From assembly GCA_016783985.1 (NCBI GenBank), contig JADHVM010000078.1, positions 1 to 5,404 on the forward strand: a stretch of 5,404 bases of DNA. Reading direction: 5' to 3'. The notes below the pieces were generated by a model, which did no database searches, was not told where the DNA came from, and saw only the letters and a program-made list of their open reading frames with translations. Source of the DNA: Actinomycetota bacterium. Its GTDB lineage: Bacteria; Actinomycetota; Humimicrobiia; Humimicrobiales; Humimicrobiaceae. A program made the position numbers and the translations under genes. This document shows, in pieces, positions 4,522 through 5,404 of the stretch; position 1 is the first letter of the stretch; each line of letters starts with the position of its first letter.

Positions 4522-5404
4522 TTAGTTTTTATAAATTTCACTTACCAGTTTATATATTTTCTTATATTTTCCAAAACCATCCAAATACCTTTGCCTGATA
4601 CTTTCATCAGGATAAAATTCTTTTTCCACTTTAACAAAACTTGAAACAGCTTCATTAACTGTAAATTTCCCAATGCCGCTGCCTGCAAGCATCATGGTAG
4701 CAAGACAACCAGCTTCAGTTATTTTCATACGTTTTATATTTTTATTTATAACAGAAGACTTCAGTTGCAGCCAGTAATCTGATTTTGCCCCGCCCCCTAC
4801 AGATCGAAGCTCTCCTATCTTGATTCCAGATTTTTCCGCAAGTTCAATATTAAAAGCAATTTCATACACAAGCCCCTCAACCAATGCTTTAAAAATATCA
4901 TCCTTTTCTGTAGCCAGATTCAACCCAATTATTGTTCCTTTAGCAACTGGGTCATGATATGGTGTCCCAGTAGCAGAAAAATATGGGAGAACATAGAGGC
5001 CTGATGGCTCAAATGTAAGATTTGAAAAAAAGTAATCATAAATATTCATTCCCTTCTTCTCTGCTTCCATTTTTTCTTCACTTCCCAAGACGTCCCTGTA
5101 CCATTTTAAGATACTTCCAGCAGTTAAATTGTATGCAAAGCTAGCATACTGACCATCAATAACATGAGCCCGAGTTGAAAAATCATTTTCGAACATAGCA
5201 TCACTAATAATTAATTTATCCAGTACTGTAGTTACACATTCTACTGTACCAACACCATCACAAGCTACCCCGCCTGATACTGCTCCTACACCAAGGGCTG
5301 CACACTGCTGGTCATGACCGCCAGTTACTATAGAAACTTTCTTTTTAAACCCAAGACTTTCTGCAATATCACCTCTTATATAACCTATTTCCACCCCTGA
5401 TGGA
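4522..5404 (-). CDS. FGGY-family carbohydrate kinase, N-terminus beyond window
   Basis: The 293 visible residues are the C-terminal part of an FGGY sugar kinase (families of about 500 residues); the frame stays open to the right edge, where it reads PSGVEIGYI. The GTG at 5394-5392 is an internal valine and not a start. GGHDQ (fragment residues 29-33) carries the catalytic aspartate. GVGTVE (50-55) is the phosphate-binding loop. LPYFSATGTPYHDPVAKG (139-156), followed by TIIGLNL, is the conserved C-terminal domain entry. GGGAKSDYW (203-211) is the adenosine motif. After it, SSVINKNIKRM replaces the common AD-x-x-x-x-P-V stretch. Family members phosphorylate pentuloses, hexuloses, tetritols or glycerol. 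The GGHDQQCAALG pattern fits the pentulose/hexulose kinase branch and not glycerol kinase, but the sugar-specific N-terminal domain is missing, so the substrate cannot be named. panB follows after 48 bases on the same strand, suggesting co-transcription. Confidence 0.9.
   Translation of the reverse strand, partial: PSGVEIGYIRGDIAESLGFKKKVSIVTGGHDQQCAALGVGAVSGGVACDGVGTVECVTTVLDKLIISDAMFENDFSTRAHVIDGQYASFAYNLTAGSILKWYRDVLGSEEKMEAEKKGMNIYDYFFSNLTFEPSGLYVLPYFSATGTPYHDPVAKGTIIGLNLATEKDDIFKALVEGLVYEIAFNIELAEKSGIKIGELRSVGGGAKSDYWLQLKSSVINKNIKRMKITEAGCLATMMLAGSGIGKFTVNEAVSSFVKVEKEFYPDESIRQRYLDGFGKYKKIYKLVSEIYKN

Noticed and set aside
5392..5394. GTG as the start of the FGGY kinase
   Set aside because: The frame is open to the window edge and the upstream residues Pro-Ser-Gly continue the family's PxG-x-x-x-G segment. 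The GTG is therefore an internal valine.

Overview
The window is AT-rich, and every recognisable gene lies on the minus strand. Strong Shine-Dalgarno sites before some genes, one TTG start and AT-rich codon choice suggest a low-GC Firmicute, most likely one of the Clostridia or Halanaerobiales. This is an inference from composition and gene content; there is no rRNA or other marker to settle it.

Read in the direction of transcription (high to low coordinates), the window starts inside an FGGY-family sugar kinase whose N-terminal half is off the right edge. After 48 bases comes a PanB-type ketopantoate hydroxymethyltransferase, and after a further 105 bases a eukaryote-type hexokinase. These three look like a carbohydrate/central-metabolism cluster. 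The first two are probably co-transcribed. The hexokinase has no visible Shine-Dalgarno site and may or may not belong to the same transcript. No panC or panD is visible, so the PanB is not in a standard pantothenate operon within this window.

A compact IS200-group insertion sequence follows (core 1465-1984). It has a single Y1/HUH transposase of 142 residues and no tnpB. It is bracketed by two near-identical hairpin units of 27 bases in the same orientation, whose differences include a compensated base pair. The 5' leader of the transposase gene can also pair with the last codons of the same gene.

Beyond the insertion sequence lies the start of a Tad/Flp pilus assembly locus. It has a CpaB/RcpC-like protein with its own plausible sigma-A promoter next to the insertion sequence, then a CpaE/MinD-like ATPase that begins at a TTG codon and runs off the left edge. 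The insertion sequence therefore sits at the junction between the metabolic cluster and the pilus locus.

The gene-free stretches are all shorter than 300 bases. They hold AT-rich inverted repeats and promoter-like boxes but no convincing extra gene. I see no clear evidence of a wholly new system. The points most worth a second look are the PanB/FGGY-kinase pairing, the divergent hexokinase motif, and the fold-back structures of the IS200 element.
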